DNA of 64,000 bases from Nemopilema nomurai (Eukaryota; Cnidaria; Scyphozoa; Rhizostomeae; Rhizostomatidae), in assembly GCA_003864495.1 (NCBI GenBank), contig ML133496.1, positions 1,294,820 to 1,358,819 of the forward strand. Reading direction: 5' to 3'. Positions 1 through 13,133 of this stretch are shown here, piece by piece; within the stretch, counting starts at the first letter, position 1; every line of letters starts with the position of its first letter. The notes below the pieces were generated by a model. That model made no database searches. It saw nothing but the letters and a program-made list of their open reading frames with translations, and was not told where the DNA came from. A program made the translations under genes and the position numbers.

Positions 1-3000
1 AGCCTGTTGGAAGATGGTTTGAGGCTTATTTAAGAAGGCAAAAGCATGAGAAGTCTTCATCAATCAGTTCAAATCCAAGTGATGAAACTGAGCAAGTTGA
101 TGATGATGTTGCAGATTCTGTCCTCACAGATGATGAGAAAGCATTTTTGTTGAGTCTTGATTCAAAAGAATGGAAGAAACAAGATCACTATAGAGTCCTA
201 GGAATCAAAGACCGCTTTGCTGCATCTGAGGAGGCTATAAAAAGGGCTTGTGAGTTGGTATAATGCATCATTGGTTTAGGCTTCTTCCAATTCATTCTGA
301 CATGGTTTGAGAAATTTTTTAGTTAAGTAACCTCAGACAGTGGAAGCAAGGAATTTCTGAATGTAGTTTATAGTCTTCTGATCTTGTTAAGAAGAGTAGC
401 TGTGAAACAGCCTTCAATTAGAATGCTTTGATCAATTTCAGACAGGAAGATGGTTTTACAGCATCATCCAGACAAGAAAGGGAACAGGAAAGGAAGCTTT
501 GATGTCCCTGGCCTGAATGAACATGAGTATTTTACTTGCATCACCAAAGCATATGAAACTCTGAGCAATATCACAACAAGAAGAGCATATGACAGTGTTG
601 ACCCAACATTCAATGAAGACATCCCTACACAAGTCAAAGGGGACTTTTTTGAAACTTTTAAACCTGTTTTCAAAAGAAATTCAAGGTGAGTTTCTTTGTT
701 TTTGGCAAGCAAACCTTCCTTTTATACAACCATTTTATGTTATTTGATTTAATTTCCTTCAGTGCTATGTTGTGGGTACTGTTTTAGGCACAAAGAAACT
801 AGGAAGTAATAGCCAGTGTTTTGCAGTTTAAATGGGCCCCTCTAAAAGATAATGATCTAAAAGAGGTAATAAGTTGTAACATGACAGCAATTCTAATACG
901 CCTTGATAAAACTTCTATCTGCATTTTGTGTGACTTGGAAAGAAGCAACTTATTCCATTTTGGTATCATTTGTTGGCAATATTAATGAAAGCAAATGAGC
1001 ACTGTAAAGTAAGTACCATGATATGAAAAGATAAACCATGTTAAAGCTGGTAGAATATTGCTCTTCGTTCAACATATATAACATTCTCTCTTGTTTGAAT
1101 AGTAATAAACATATGGCTTGTATAGTTTTCAACCCATTTTAGATGGTCTGTAAAGAATCCTGCTCTCGATCTTGGAGATGTTGACAGTTCAGAAAACCAT
1201 GTGAATGAATTTTATGAGTTTTGGTGAGTTGCATAGTATAAATATAATATGCTGATATCAAAAAACTTATGCTAAAGAAGCTAGTTTTCTATATTTATTT
1301 AAATTGTTAAGACATGCATTCAGGACTATTTATACACACGTTTTCTATGTTTACTTCAGGTACGATTTTGATTCTTGGAGGGAGTTTTCCTACTTGGACG
1401 AGGAAGACAAGGGTACAGCTGAAAGGTCAGTGTTTTGAACCCCAACATTTTCTTAAGGGTATTAACAGTGTCCATCAGCAAGCAAGTTTTTTATTATGCT
1501 TGTTAATTTTTGTGATTTTCAATCACTAGCCTTATAATAACAAGGAAAAACTTTCAGGCCTGTTCAAGAGAGACTATTTCTTTTTGTATGTTTCTTCTTG
1601 ACTAAGTTTATTGTTTTTAGTCGTGAAGAAAGGCGGTGGATGGAGAAGCAAAATCGTAGAAAAAGACAGACTCGAAAGAAAGAGGAGCTTGCCAGGATCC
1701 GGCTGTTAGTTGGTGAGTTATTTTGAAGGCATTCTTGTCGATTTGAACAGTTTCAAAGCTGAAGACAGGTCATTATGTTTGAGGGGCTTAGAAGAATACA
1801 GCCATATAACGGCGGACAGGCTCGTACGTTATGCAATAATAGCTGTTTGGCTTAGGCCTAAGTGCTTTTGAGCTTGTCAGATCAACAATTTCACCCGAGA
1901 GAGGCGTTTTCAAAGGCTGGAGCAGGGTTATGACTTATAAAACGGATGCGTAGCTGCATTGGTGAAAATGGATTGTCACTTTTGCCAAAAAGGGGGCAGA
2001 GGCAGCGTAATTTCTTGTGACTCCTGCCACAAGAATTAGAGTATGGGCAATTGTGTAACAAAGGATTTATATTTTGTCAATATTTCAATTAGTCGACTAT
2101 GTTCTTGATAGTCAGAAGCGTCTTTCCCTAGTTAAGACTATATAACTCTTTTTATGTAATACAATCGCAAATCTTTTTTTAGACACAGCCTATGCCAGCG
2201 ACCCACGAATTAAGAAATTTGCTGAAGAAAGAAGGCAGAGGAAGTTACAGGACAAGAAAGCAAAGGAAGAAGCAGTGAAAGAGAAGGAAAGGGTAAGTGG
2301 TAGACATCTACCCCTGGGAATAATGCACCGCGTTCAATTGTGCTCGATACGTTGTACTCTCATTATTAACAGAGTGCTTTTGTGCAGTCGGGGATCAATT
2401 GTAGTTCGCAATTCAGTTTTCGTTTGTTTGCAAACAAAATCGCTGGGGCCACGAAAAGGCTGCCGGTTACCGCAGAGTCTTTAGATAAATGACATTTATA
2501 GTCAGATATCTTGTAGCTATAAAGGACTTTATGGCTGATGCGTTTTTGTTTTACTAGCTGAGGCTAGAAGCCGAGGAGGCGGAAAGGAAGGCAAAGGAAA
2601 AGGCCGAACATGAAGCCAAAGAAAAGGTTGCTAATTATGTTGTCAAATGTACTTCTTTTTAGTATTCTCATTTGATAACTAGCCGTTTTATATGTCTCTG
2701 AGAATTTAGTATTCAGATGTCCAGAATATTGTTGCGGAAGGCATGTTTAGACAGCCTCTACTCCGAGAAATAGAAGCTTGTTGTGACGTGTGCGTATTAC
2801 AGGCGATTCACTTACTCATCAAAAGGCTAAAGCCGACAGAGTGTCGAAGATTTTAAGTTCTTAATTGTAAAATTGCAATTATTCATATGGTTATAATAAT
2901 TTTTCAGCAGTCTTGTTGCTGGTGCATCTATTACATTATTTATTATTTATTTACCTTACATGTATCATCTTATTAGAAGAGATGAAAATGTCATCTGTTC

Positions 3001-6000
3001 GATGACTGTCCTTCGGAATCTTTGCTTCGTAGAATTGTATACACTCTTGTTTTGCACCTTCTTCGTAAAACCAAAATTATCTGAATCTGCAGTCCTTTAA
3101 GTTAGTCTTGATGCTCTTCGTTTTTGTATAAACGTCTTTTCACTTTCAAAGGCACTTAAAGAGAAGAAAGAAAGAGAAAAGGTTAAAAAAGCTTTGGCCA
3201 AGGAAAAGAAATTTTTTAGACAGGTGTTCAAGGTGAGTTTAATAACAAGTTTTTCATTTTTAAGAGTTTAGTTTTGATGAAAGAAAAACGCATGTTTCTT
3301 CTTTATAACCTACCGATTGGCATTCTTTTTGCAAATTTAATTTTCCATGTAAACTAAGTTCGCAGCATTTGTGAGTTCTTTTTTAGGTCTTAGAAACGAT
3401 TCTCAGCATTGATGGTTTCATTAGAAGTAAGATCTTATTCTACTGAAATATTTTCCCTTTAATAGGAGAAAAGCTACTTTACTGATGAAAATGCTGATTT
3501 GGTGGCTGAACTCGACAAATTAGAACGGACGTTGGAGAACTTATCGCTTGAAAGGTGCGACAAAAACGTTACTTCATCCTACCACTATACATAAAAGATA
3601 GGGTAATTCGGGGCAAGAAATATTTCATCATCGAAAATGTGGAACATATGATGGTGAAGCCGGTGTGTTTTGCTCTACTTACCTGTCACAAAACACACTA
3701 AAATGGCTTGGTGCTTTGCTAAAAGGTGTTTATATTCAGTATCGGGACTGCATTGAACACACACCCGCTTTTAAGGGACCTTTGCACTGAGGCTGTGATG
3801 TGTGAATTAGGGACTCGTTTTTGCTCTTAAAAGGTTTGAAAGCTTCTGCAAAGTCTTTGATAGCCACGAATCTACTTGATAGAAGTAGAGCTCTCTATCG
3901 AGTTGATATTTCTTTCCTAAGAGTTCCGCATCGGCTTGGGGGTTTTTTTCGTTCTGTATTTGATGTAGGTCTGAATATCGTTTTATATGAATATCGAATA
4001 TCGTCTGAATATTCAGCCTCTTGAATCCCTTGTACAAAAGCACTTAAGCTGCACCATTGAAAGTAAATGTTGATGATCAAAGATCTAGACGTCGATTGGG
4101 AAAAGAAGGGCTAAGAACGACTCAGAATAAACGTGAAGGAGTTTATTTTATCCACGCTAAAGTGCTTACTTTCTACCATTCTCTTCTTAGTTTGCAAGAA
4201 ATGCACTCATTGCACGACAAAAATGATTTTGATCAGCTGAAAAGCATGTATAGTAAACATGTAAGTAGTTTATCACTATGGGTCTAATTATCGATGTTTC
4301 AAATTACAGTGAAGTGACAAAGTGTTTTTGCTCTTCAAAGCCTAATTAAATTTTAACATCTTAGGGTCTGTTGTCTGGCTTTGCCGGTGTCATTTTTTGT
4401 GAAAGCCACACTTTATTTGTATCCATTCCGCATGTTTCAGTTTTGCCACCAGCTGCTCTCTTTGTAATTTTAGGACATGCGTCAGGGTAGTGGTCTAGAT
4501 TTCTCAACATTGTTGCAAGATGAATGGGTTTCTACCTTAATGTTTTGATCCAAAAATGTTCAAGGAATTGCTGACTAGTTGCTTGATTACCTGCTTGTTT
4601 CGAAGCCAGAGTCCAGAGAACCTATCTACAGCAAAACCTATGTGAAGCTACAATCTAAGAAAACCTATTTGAAAAGAAAATCTTAGAGACCTATGGGAAG
4701 CGAGAATAAAAAAAACCTATTTAAAGAGAGAATTTTAGAAACCTATGTGAAGCAAAAATCTTAGAAACCTTTGTGAAGCCAAAATAAATAAAACCTATGT
4801 GATGCGAGAATCAAAGAAACCTATTTGAAGTGAGAATCTAAGAAACCTATTAGAAGCGAGAAGAAAAGAAGCCTATTTGAAGTGAGAATCTTAGAAACCT
4901 GTGTGAAGCGAGAATCTTAGAAACCTATGCAAAGCGAGAATTAAAAAAACATACTTGAAGCGGAATCAAATTTTGTGATGACATTGAGATTTCTCATATG
5001 CCTTTATAGGTGGAATCAATGCAAGAGCAGGAAAGGATTGCAGAAGAAAAGATGAAGGAAGAAAGCAAGTAAAAGTTTCTCAAGTTGTTGCTTAAATGTG
5101 TTTCTGATTGCCTTTTTGGCATTCGTTTCGCTTTTAATATTGCTTTGTCGTTAATCGGAGTCAATTGATTATTACGCTAAAGCGAGGCTCTTGCCCTGGC
5201 CGAGGGAAATTCTTTCGATGTTTGCGCTAATCAGTAAGCAAGAAAGAAATGATATGATTTGGGCCCGCCAGTTTGACTATTGACTGACCCAGAATATTGT
5301 GCCAATAGGATAAACTTTGAATAACTTTTTGTGTCCGAGTTTTGTATTTATGGAGAAGATTGGGGGCTGCTTGTAATGCCATGGATAATGTCGATAATTG
5401 TAAATTCAGTTTCATCCTTTTTGTTACTGATTGAGTCGTTCTTCAAGTCTATGTTTCTCTGTTTTTCTTTCAGGGGCAATGTTTAACTGTCAATGTTTTA
5501 CTTTTAGGGGCAAGGCAGTCGGCTGCCCAGCAGAAGGACGCATCGAAATCTGCCAACAGACCTTGGTCTGAAGTCGAAATACAACTGCTTGTTAAAGCTT
5601 CTGTCTTATTTCCCCCGGGAACGGCGAGCCGGTAAAGCTTTAAAGAGTAGAGTCCTTTCGGGTTAGGATCAATTCTAACGGGTGTTCCATTCTGCAGAAG
5701 TCTTTTTCAAGTTTCTTTGAATGCTGTGGAATCAAACAAATTATGAGAGTGACATCTTGATGTTTTTAGGTGGCAGGTCATAGCGAGTTACATAAATGAA
5801 CACGCAGTCGAACCGCAAAGCAGAACAGCAAAACAGGTGATAAGTAAGGCCAAGTCTCTCCAACAAATGGGTATGTCATGTGTCATTTTTGCATACAGCT
5901 GGGCCCCGTACTTGTGACGTAGTGCGTAGAGCTGCTTTGGCATTTGTAGGAAAAAGGTGGCAGGATCAAGATAGGATCAAGATAGGGTAGACAACACGTC

Positions 6001-9000
6001 AATACACTGTCCTGTTCGTTGTCAGCCCTGAACTCTTTTCTTTTACTGACTCACTCTTCAAATTTTAAAGAATGGAAACACGATGCTGCATACATCTTGG
6101 GAATTTTTGTCCGACCCTTGAACATGCAACCACGGAGATCAAATGTGGACGAGAATTTACGCGAGAGAAGCGCAAGTGGTCACGTGTTTATTTTGACCAA
6201 TTGGTATCCCCTCCCTCACTCATATGCCCTCTCTCAGTTAAAAAGACAAAATTCTTGCAGCCTCTTGCTCTAGGATAAGGGCTCTCCATCTTATCTCTCC
6301 CAATTTCTATCTACGACAGCAACTTTTTCGCGAGTGACAGAAATAGTAACTCTTCATTTATGAATTGAAGTAAGCTGGTCCATTGCCTTGCAGTGTTGAC
6401 AAAACTTTGTAACAAACAACCTACTTGTCTCTGTCGATTCTCGTATCGATAAATTTCTAAGATTCTCGCTTCAAATATAGCTTTTTTTATTCTCGCTTCA
6501 CATAGGTTTCCAAGATTCTCTCTTTAAATAGCTTTCTTTCATTCTCGCTTCACATAGATTTCTAAGATTCCCGCTTTAAATAGGTTTTTTAGATTGTAGC
6601 TTCATATAGGTTTCGTCTCTAGTAGATGAAACCCTTTCGACTGTACCAACAATGGCCTATTGCGTTACTTTGCTCCATTCTCTTTCAGACCAAAGTGCCA
6701 AAGACGAGATAAACAAGCGCGCATTTGAGAAGCTGAAGAAAGAAACGGCGTCGAAAGTGGTTGTGCAACCCGCTGGTGGAGTGTCTGTCAGGGATGAAAG
6801 TGTGTTTCTTCTGTTTCTTTTCCTTGAATTTGTTTCGCATATCGTTTTGACCCTTTTTGTACACAGTTCCCAGTCTTGCGCGTTCGCTTTGGTACATCAA
6901 GTGCAAGCAAAATTTGTTCCTCTTTTGCCTCTGTTAAGTTTGAACTCGAGCTTTCTTTCCTAAGTGTTGGTTGAGGCGCGTGAAACGCACGCGTACACGA
7001 TTCAGCCGAGTAATCTTTCAGTCTGCAACTTGCGAAAATACGACTCTGCCATTATAAGCCTTTTTTAGGAAATATCAATGTGTTGTGTTTTCATCCATTT
7101 ACCGCACTGGCCCAATTTTGAAAGTGTTTTTAGGGTATTCGCAAAATTGAAAGAAATTTCGCCACGAAGCCCAATGCTACGAGTTAGTCTTGTGAAGCTC
7201 CGGTCTTAGCAAAAATTGTTCTATTTAGAAGCAGTATTTCTGACAATGGTGAAGAAACGTCACTCGTCTTCCGTGGCAAACGGAACATTGAAAATGTTGA
7301 AGAAGCTACAAATGTTTCTTGATTTCTGTAGTATTAATCCTTTCCCTATGTGATGTCTTATGAGAGTCTTCCAAACTTCAAGTAAAGTTGGCTAAAAGTG
7401 GGACAATGCAAAAAGTAAAACGTCGCAATTATCTTCACAGAATTGCCTGAAAATGTTGTTGGAAATCATAGCATTCTAGTTTTATACCATGTAGGTATAT
7501 AAACCAGAACTATACGCATTTCAATGTCGGCAATCTCATTTTCAACTGCCCAGCACTTGAGATCAAAGTCTAGGTTCGAAGTTTAATTTTCTTCCTTTAT
7601 TTGATGCAGGCAGAGCAACAGCAGAGATGCCATGGACATCAGAAGAACAGAAGGTTTGTCGGTTTTCTTTACTGCAAGTCTTAAAAAAAGCGTTTGCTGG
7701 TTTGATTACATCTTAGTTAGAGTGTGAGGCTTTTAATCTGCAAGAGAATGGACATTGCTTACCGCCCGGGCCAAAAATGACACGCTAGAACCAGGGTCAT
7801 TATAAGGGTGACGTATGACACCCCCCCCCCTGGTTAGGGGTAGTTGCAAAGACATGCATGCCTAACAGTTGCTGTGAAGCTTTATTGATGTCAGCTAAGA
7901 AGAATCGCACTATTTTAAAAATCACTTCGAAGATGAGTAAAAGATTGAAGAACAGCTGAAAATGTTTGATTGATTGATGGCGAAACCGCTGTTAGTCGCA
8001 GCATGGAGAAATGCAAGTCCAAGAGTGTGTTTGCAGCCGGCTTACCAATGACATTGTCCATCAGATAGGCTAATTGTAGTTTGCGGTTCTATACTTTGAT
8101 GAAAACGTATACTGTATCTTTTCTGATCGTTCACATGTTGCTGGTTGTGAAACTTGTTATAGGAAGTGGTTGTTCTTCTTACTAACTTTTTGCTGTCGTT
8201 TCCATGCTTTCATACAGTGTCGTAGGTACGAGCCCCTATCCAATGTTTTCTCATTAGTGGATTGTCATATCCTTGTGTTCAAACCTCTTTGTCATTAACG
8301 AACTATTGGTCTCAATTCTGGATGGCTACGATGTTTATACTATATGTTCGTGTTCCTCTTGACGCTGTTTGATTGTAATATCAAGTGGAGAATAGTCTGC
8401 AAGAAACGCTTCCATCGATGCATTAGCCATCTTCAATAGTGACAGATCAACTATCAAATTATTCGACAATGCATAAAATATGCGGAAAGAAAACACTTAA
8501 TACTATCTCTTATTTTATTAGTTTGTAAGATATTGGAAGAAAGTAGTACATTTCTTAGGTTTTGGGTGGATCACAAAGTATGTTATGTTTAGTCCTCACA
8601 ATCTGGCATTTAAAGATCTCTTATGAAGCAATCAACTTCCCAGAGTTGTAATTTGATATTTCTTTTTGTAGCTGCTAGAGCAAGCACTCAAAACATTCCC
8701 TACCACCACTCCGGAGCGTTGGGACAGAATTGCGGAGGCGGTGACGACCAGGAGCAAAAAGGAATGCATCAAAAGATACAAGGTCTCTTTCTCAAAATTG
8801 TTAAAGTGAGAAGATGTCGCTGTAACGGAAAAGCCTGTTCAAACACTCTGTCTTCTCAAAGCTGTAACAGTGTATTCACTCCGGACACCTATCACGCGTC
8901 CGGAATTGTTTATTTTAATGCTCTGTTTGAATAAACATATCGTATTAAATTAGTAAAATCATTCTAGTAATGACCCTGCTTGATACGTTTTTGTGAGAAT

Positions 9001-9292
9001 GTTGCAGAAATGTTTCCAGAGAGCGATTCAGAGTATGCAGCCAGGTTAATACCTAGATTAGGATAAAAGCGGGTTGTCCCAGTCAGAAATATCTTGTTGG
9101 CTTTCTTTCCGCACCACAATGCAACAATTCCTGGCAGAACTGTCTTTGTCTAAAGCCCCGAGAAAGAATATTTGTGTCAACTGTATCTATTAAGAAAGTA
9201 TAATTTTTTTTTCCTTCTAACAGGAACTTGTTGAAATGGTAAAGGCGAAGAAATCCGTGCAGTCACAAGCCGTCCAGTCGAGTCAAAGATGA
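1..9292 (+). CDS. DNAJC2: DNAJC2 (zuotin/MPP11) ribosome-associated J-domain and SANT protein, 5' partial
   Basis: Exons read at 1-250, 442 or 446-685, 1143-1223, 1360-1425, 1621-1712, 2183-2292, 2558-2626, 3152-3232, 3466-3554, 4191-4260, 5010-5068, 5515-5631, 5770-5870, 6689-6799, 7610-7653, 8672-8782 and 9224-9292 (stop TGA). They give about 585 residues; the first few tens of residues lie before the window. Order seen: GRWFEA N-terminal motif, J domain with HHPDKK (HPD loop, exon 2), zuotin-homology segment ([19 protein letters not shown]), a long charged Lys/Glu/Arg helix in exons 5-8, then two SANT domains ([12 protein letters not shown] in exon 12, [11 protein letters not shown] in exons 15-16). 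This is the full family architecture. Known role: with HSPA14 it forms the ribosome-associated complex that stimulates Hsp70 on nascent chains; the SANT domains link it to chromatin. Oddities: an A6 run in exon 1 breaks the expected J-domain frame unless the second of two tandem acceptors (446) is used, and the exon 12 acceptor is a non-pyrimidine CAAG. AATAAA at 9694 is a possible poly(A) signal. Confidence 0.95.
4619..4970 (+). repeat. 26-bp minisatellite in DNAJC2 intron 10
   Basis: About 13 degenerate tandem copies of a 26-bp unit starting CCTATGTGAAGCGAGAATCT. Copies alternate loosely between a TGTGAAGCGAG form and a TTTGAAGTGAG form. It fills much of intron 10 (4261-5009). The reverse complement of the same unit is found in intron 13. 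Confidence 0.85.
6452..6616 (-). repeat. Inverted copy of the 26-bp minisatellite in DNAJC2 intron 13
   Basis: About six degenerate units carry AGATTCTCGCTTCACATAGG, the reverse complement of the intron 10 unit. The two arrays lie about 1.5 kb apart in opposite orientation and bracket exons 11-13 of DNAJC2. Confidence 0.85.
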
Positions 9293-11284
9293 CATTTTTC
9301 AATTCATACTATCATTCGAAAGGTACTTATTCGATCAATTGAAGAAACAAGTCGCTTTCCTCGATTAACTCCTTTTCTTATGAAGAGGAACTTATGAAGG
9401 TAGTTTATGTCCAACATTAAAATATAACCTAGTCACGTATAAGGCTTTGCTCAATCTCGTCTTGATCCTGTGCAGGATACTTCTTCGAGGAAGCCCTGAA
9501 TCGATTTCGAATGTATTCATTTACGCACTGCAGCGTACTTTTTACGTTTTGCAGCGTACGTTGACCGTTGCGTTCTGTGTACGCTCTGCAGTGCGTACAC
9601 TCTGCCTTTCCTGCCAAAATTGAATCGGTCGTTTTAGATGCTTTTACAGCCCCACCTTATGGAATTATTTTGCGAAACAAAATTGAAATGAGAAATAAAT
9701 TTGGCGCCAAATCAGGTGGCATAAATCTGGTCATGGATCGGGACCTGTTAGGTGTTGATTCATATTTTCCTAGCGCAGCTGGTTGGAAATGAATTGAATG
9801 TTTTTGCCGTTATAATTTTTTGAATAGTTAAACCAAACGAAATTGGGAATTCACATTCTTGCCAGTGTCCTTCCGATTTCCACTTACACAAACACAGTCG
9901 TGCCCCTCCTCAGTTCGCCTTTATCTTGACGAGACGCTTTTGCGATTGCTCGGTGTTATCATTGATCAAACAATTGGTTTTAACTTTTCACTATGACAAG
10001 CTCCGTACTGCTCTGCCCTTTATACTCACTGGTACTAAACAGAAAACAAGCTATAAAAAATAAGGGAAAGTTCTTTTTACCAGTGTCGATGTGTATAGAA
10101 AGAACTACGAGGTTTTCAATATTGTTAGCAGGTTCAAGTTTTCTAACTATAGTTCTGTTCACGATTTAAGAATCAGAGCACATCATGTGATAAAATGAAC
10201 TCATTTCAATGGTCATAGCGTTGTCAATCATTCTGCATTTTGTCACGTGTCCAAGTGGTTTCGTAAACTTAAATGCTGCAGCTCCAATAGTTTCACATTC
10301 TTGCTGGTTACAGATGGCTCAACTACGCTCTTGCCTTCTTGATTTTCGCAAGGTAAGTGAGTATCACTTGTTTCTGTTTTTGTATAGAAATTTTTGGGAA
10401 TCATTTGGTCTTTAATTCTACCTGCTGAAAAGTTGCGTATGTTTTAAGGTTGGTTTGGCTGGTCGAACTGTATTTTCAATGGCAATATTTTTTCGAAACA
10501 ATTGAAGTTTGTATCAGTTGATCGAGTAATAATGAAAAGCTTTGAGCTATTGACAAGGCATTAAACAAGAAGCTGTTTAGATTGTCTTTTACAAGCAAAG
10601 ATCGCTTAGGACTCAAACTAACATGTGGGAAATATTCCCATCATTCACATTTTAATTTGTAGAATAACAGTATTCTTGGCTCATCGATTTTGATGCTGTG
10701 AATCCCCGTCGGTCTTACTTGGCGTATGTGTGCGGATGTGTCCGGTGAGTTAAACGTACGTCGGACAGTTAAACGCCGATCTTGCCAGTTAATGACCTCT
10801 GCTTATCGATGTTCCGAAATTGTTTCCATATTTAAATGCTTATGCTCATGTTTCCTTTCGAGTTGTTCTCGTCGAATTCAATCGTCTCTTTAGTTTGTCA
10901 CCGTTGAAAGCATCCTTTCCAGCAATTTTCTTAAAGATAATATCGAGATTATCGAGAAATGATCAACGATGTGGCTTTTTATCTGAAAAATGTGTTCAAG
11001 ACCAGTCACCGTTTTATAAAAACTTCACTTTATTAGCATCCATCTTATTTTCTTTATGAGAAAACCAAAATTTGTTGCAAAAACACGCCAAAGTTTGGGT
11101 CGATGCTACTGAGATTGTGTAATGAGGTTACGGAGCAATTTGACGCCGGATTCGAATGCTTACACTAGCACTTTGGCCAACCCGGTACCAATTAAATCCA
11201 ATAGGCTGTTGTAATACCACTTTTGTAGCGCAGTGGTCACAAAAGCATGCCGGATCGAGTCGTCATCATTTGGACAGAAGGCAT
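9293..11284. other. Gene-free spacer downstream of DNAJC2
   Basis: Holds the DNAJC2 3' flank and AT-rich sequence. A short cluster of GCAGCGTAC/GCAGTGCGTAC words is present at about 9525-9605. The open frames here are short, have no splice context and show no recognisable family. Confidence 0.5.
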
Positions 11285-11815
11285 AACGGTTATGAAGCGA
11301 AGCCGGTACGAAGTGAATCCGGTACGGAATGAATCCGGTACCCTAATTTAAACGGGGCTCTTATGTGACAGCAGATAATTCGAGGCGAAGCCGGTACGAA
11401 GTGAATCCGGTACGAAATGAATCCGGTACGAAGTGAATCCGGAACCCTAATGTAAACGGGGCTCTAATGTGACAGCAGATGGTTCGGGGCGAAGCCGGTA
11501 CGAAATGAATCCGGTACGAAGTGAATACGGTACCCTAATTTAAACGGGGCTCTAATGTGACAGCAGATGGTTTGAGGCGAAGCCGGTACGAAGTGAATCC
11601 GGTACGAAATGAATCCGGTACGAAATGAATCCGGTGCGAAGTGAATCCGGTACCCTAATTTAAACGGGGCTCTAATGTGACAGCAGATGGTTTGAGGCGA
11701 AGCCGGTACGAAGTGAATCCGGTACGAAATGAATCCGGTACGAAATGAATCCGGTACGAAGTGAATCCGGTACCCTAATTTAAACGGGGCTCTAATGTGA
11801 CAGCAGATGGTTCGA
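11285..11815. repeat. Compound minisatellite with nested CCGGTACGAA sub-repeats
   Basis: Five tandem copies of a block. Each has runs of an imperfect 15-bp GAATCCGGTACGAAR motif followed by a spacer containing TTTAAACGGGGCTCTAATG and ending near GACAGCAGATGG. The last three spacers (about 11541, 11661, 11781) are exactly 120 bp apart; earlier blocks are shorter because they have fewer 15-bp sub-repeats. Confidence 0.9.
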
Positions 11816-11820
11816 GGTAG

Positions 11821-13133
11821 CATATGTTTTAACTACACATTAAAGCACGCTAGAACCAAATGAGTATTAACAATGGCGGTATTAGCAATTAGGGGACACA
11901 TGCTGTAGTGCCCGCACAAGGAAAGATTCCGTGGGTCAATGTTTGAGTCAATGCTCTTCGGATGGGATGGATTTTTGGCAGGCCATTCAACAGGATACGC
12001 AAACAATCTTTAAGAATATCCTCTGCTATAAAGTCACTGTAAAACCAATCCTTAGACAATTTTCAAAAGGACAGCTCTTGTGAACATGTTTCAGAATCTT
12101 GCATACTTTGAGGAGTTTCAGGCGAAATAGTGCTTTACATAGACAAATATTATGCTTCCTCCGCCCTGTGTTTTCAAGTCGTGTGAAGAATTGCTCCGAT
12201 CACTTCAAGCAATCGCATTCAGAGCCACCTTGTATTCATGGTCGCCTTTGTTCCATCATTGCAATGCCGGAAACAACTTTTGGTCACCCCCAAATGTCCA
12301 TGCTACTGCCAATGGAAAAGGCTATCTGCGATTGTGGGACAGTTTTCTTATATGGCGGATTCAATTTTCCTTTGAGTCAGGGTTGCTATTTTCCCATTTT
12401 GACCAACTTTGTTTTCCATTAGACCGAATTTCGGCTTAACCAAGGTGTTTTGACCGATAAGGCAAAAGTTGGCCTAATTTCGTCAATCGTTGAGCATCAA
12501 TATTGAGAAAAATCTCTTTGTCCAAATTTTGATAGGAAGATTATTATTACATTAAATTGCACCAATGAAGGACATTGCAGTACAACATTTGGTCGAAGCT
12601 TGACTGCTTAAATGATATTTCGGTAGAATTTGGCCGAACATAGAGCGAGAATGGCGGGCCGAATTTGCCCTCAAAAGCACAAACCTCTAGGTACCATGGG
12701 TACCAGACCACAATGTGTAGAATAATAGAATGTGAATTTGTTTTCTACATAGTGGGTCTGGCGCCCAGGGTACCCTTTAGTAAGGCAGCCGATCGTTATA
12801 ATTGTGACAGGGAGTCGGGTCCAGGACTTTGTAGTGTGACGCAAAGAAAGTTGATAGTAAAGATAGTAAGCATGATTGGCGTTATTGAAACAATGCGCAT
12901 GCGCGGAGAAAGCAACAATAGTGAATTGAACTCCATGCTAAATGAGAGCATCTACACGTTACCCCTGTTCTTTTAGACTCCTGCAAGTCAAAACCCACTA
13001 CAGCCACTAACATCAAAACTTTGACTTGAATTATAATGTATTGATGGGTGTTACTCAGATGCTCATTGTATTTTGCAGCAGCATGCCCTAAGTTGTGGGA
13101 CAAGAGCCTTTGAAGTAGCTTGGCGGAATCGGT
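11821..13133. other. Gene-free region upstream of the GPCR
   Basis: No supported gene. Contains AT-rich single-copy-looking sequence and the probable promoter and 5' UTR of the GPCR near its 3' end. GGTACC/GGTACCC words recur at 12691-12775 without forming a clear element. Confidence 0.4.

Noticed and set aside
4619..4970. Regular 26-bp units resembling a CRISPR array.
   Set aside because: There are no spacers; units are directly adjacent and degenerate, in an intron of an animal gene.
11464..11823. 119-residue minus-strand frame with internal repeats.
   Set aside because: Produced by the 120-bp minisatellite, whose block length is a multiple of three.
12099..12976. Overlapping 95-107 residue plus-strand frames upstream of the GPCR.
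   Set aside because: No conserved motif or splice signals; composition is like the surrounding spacer.
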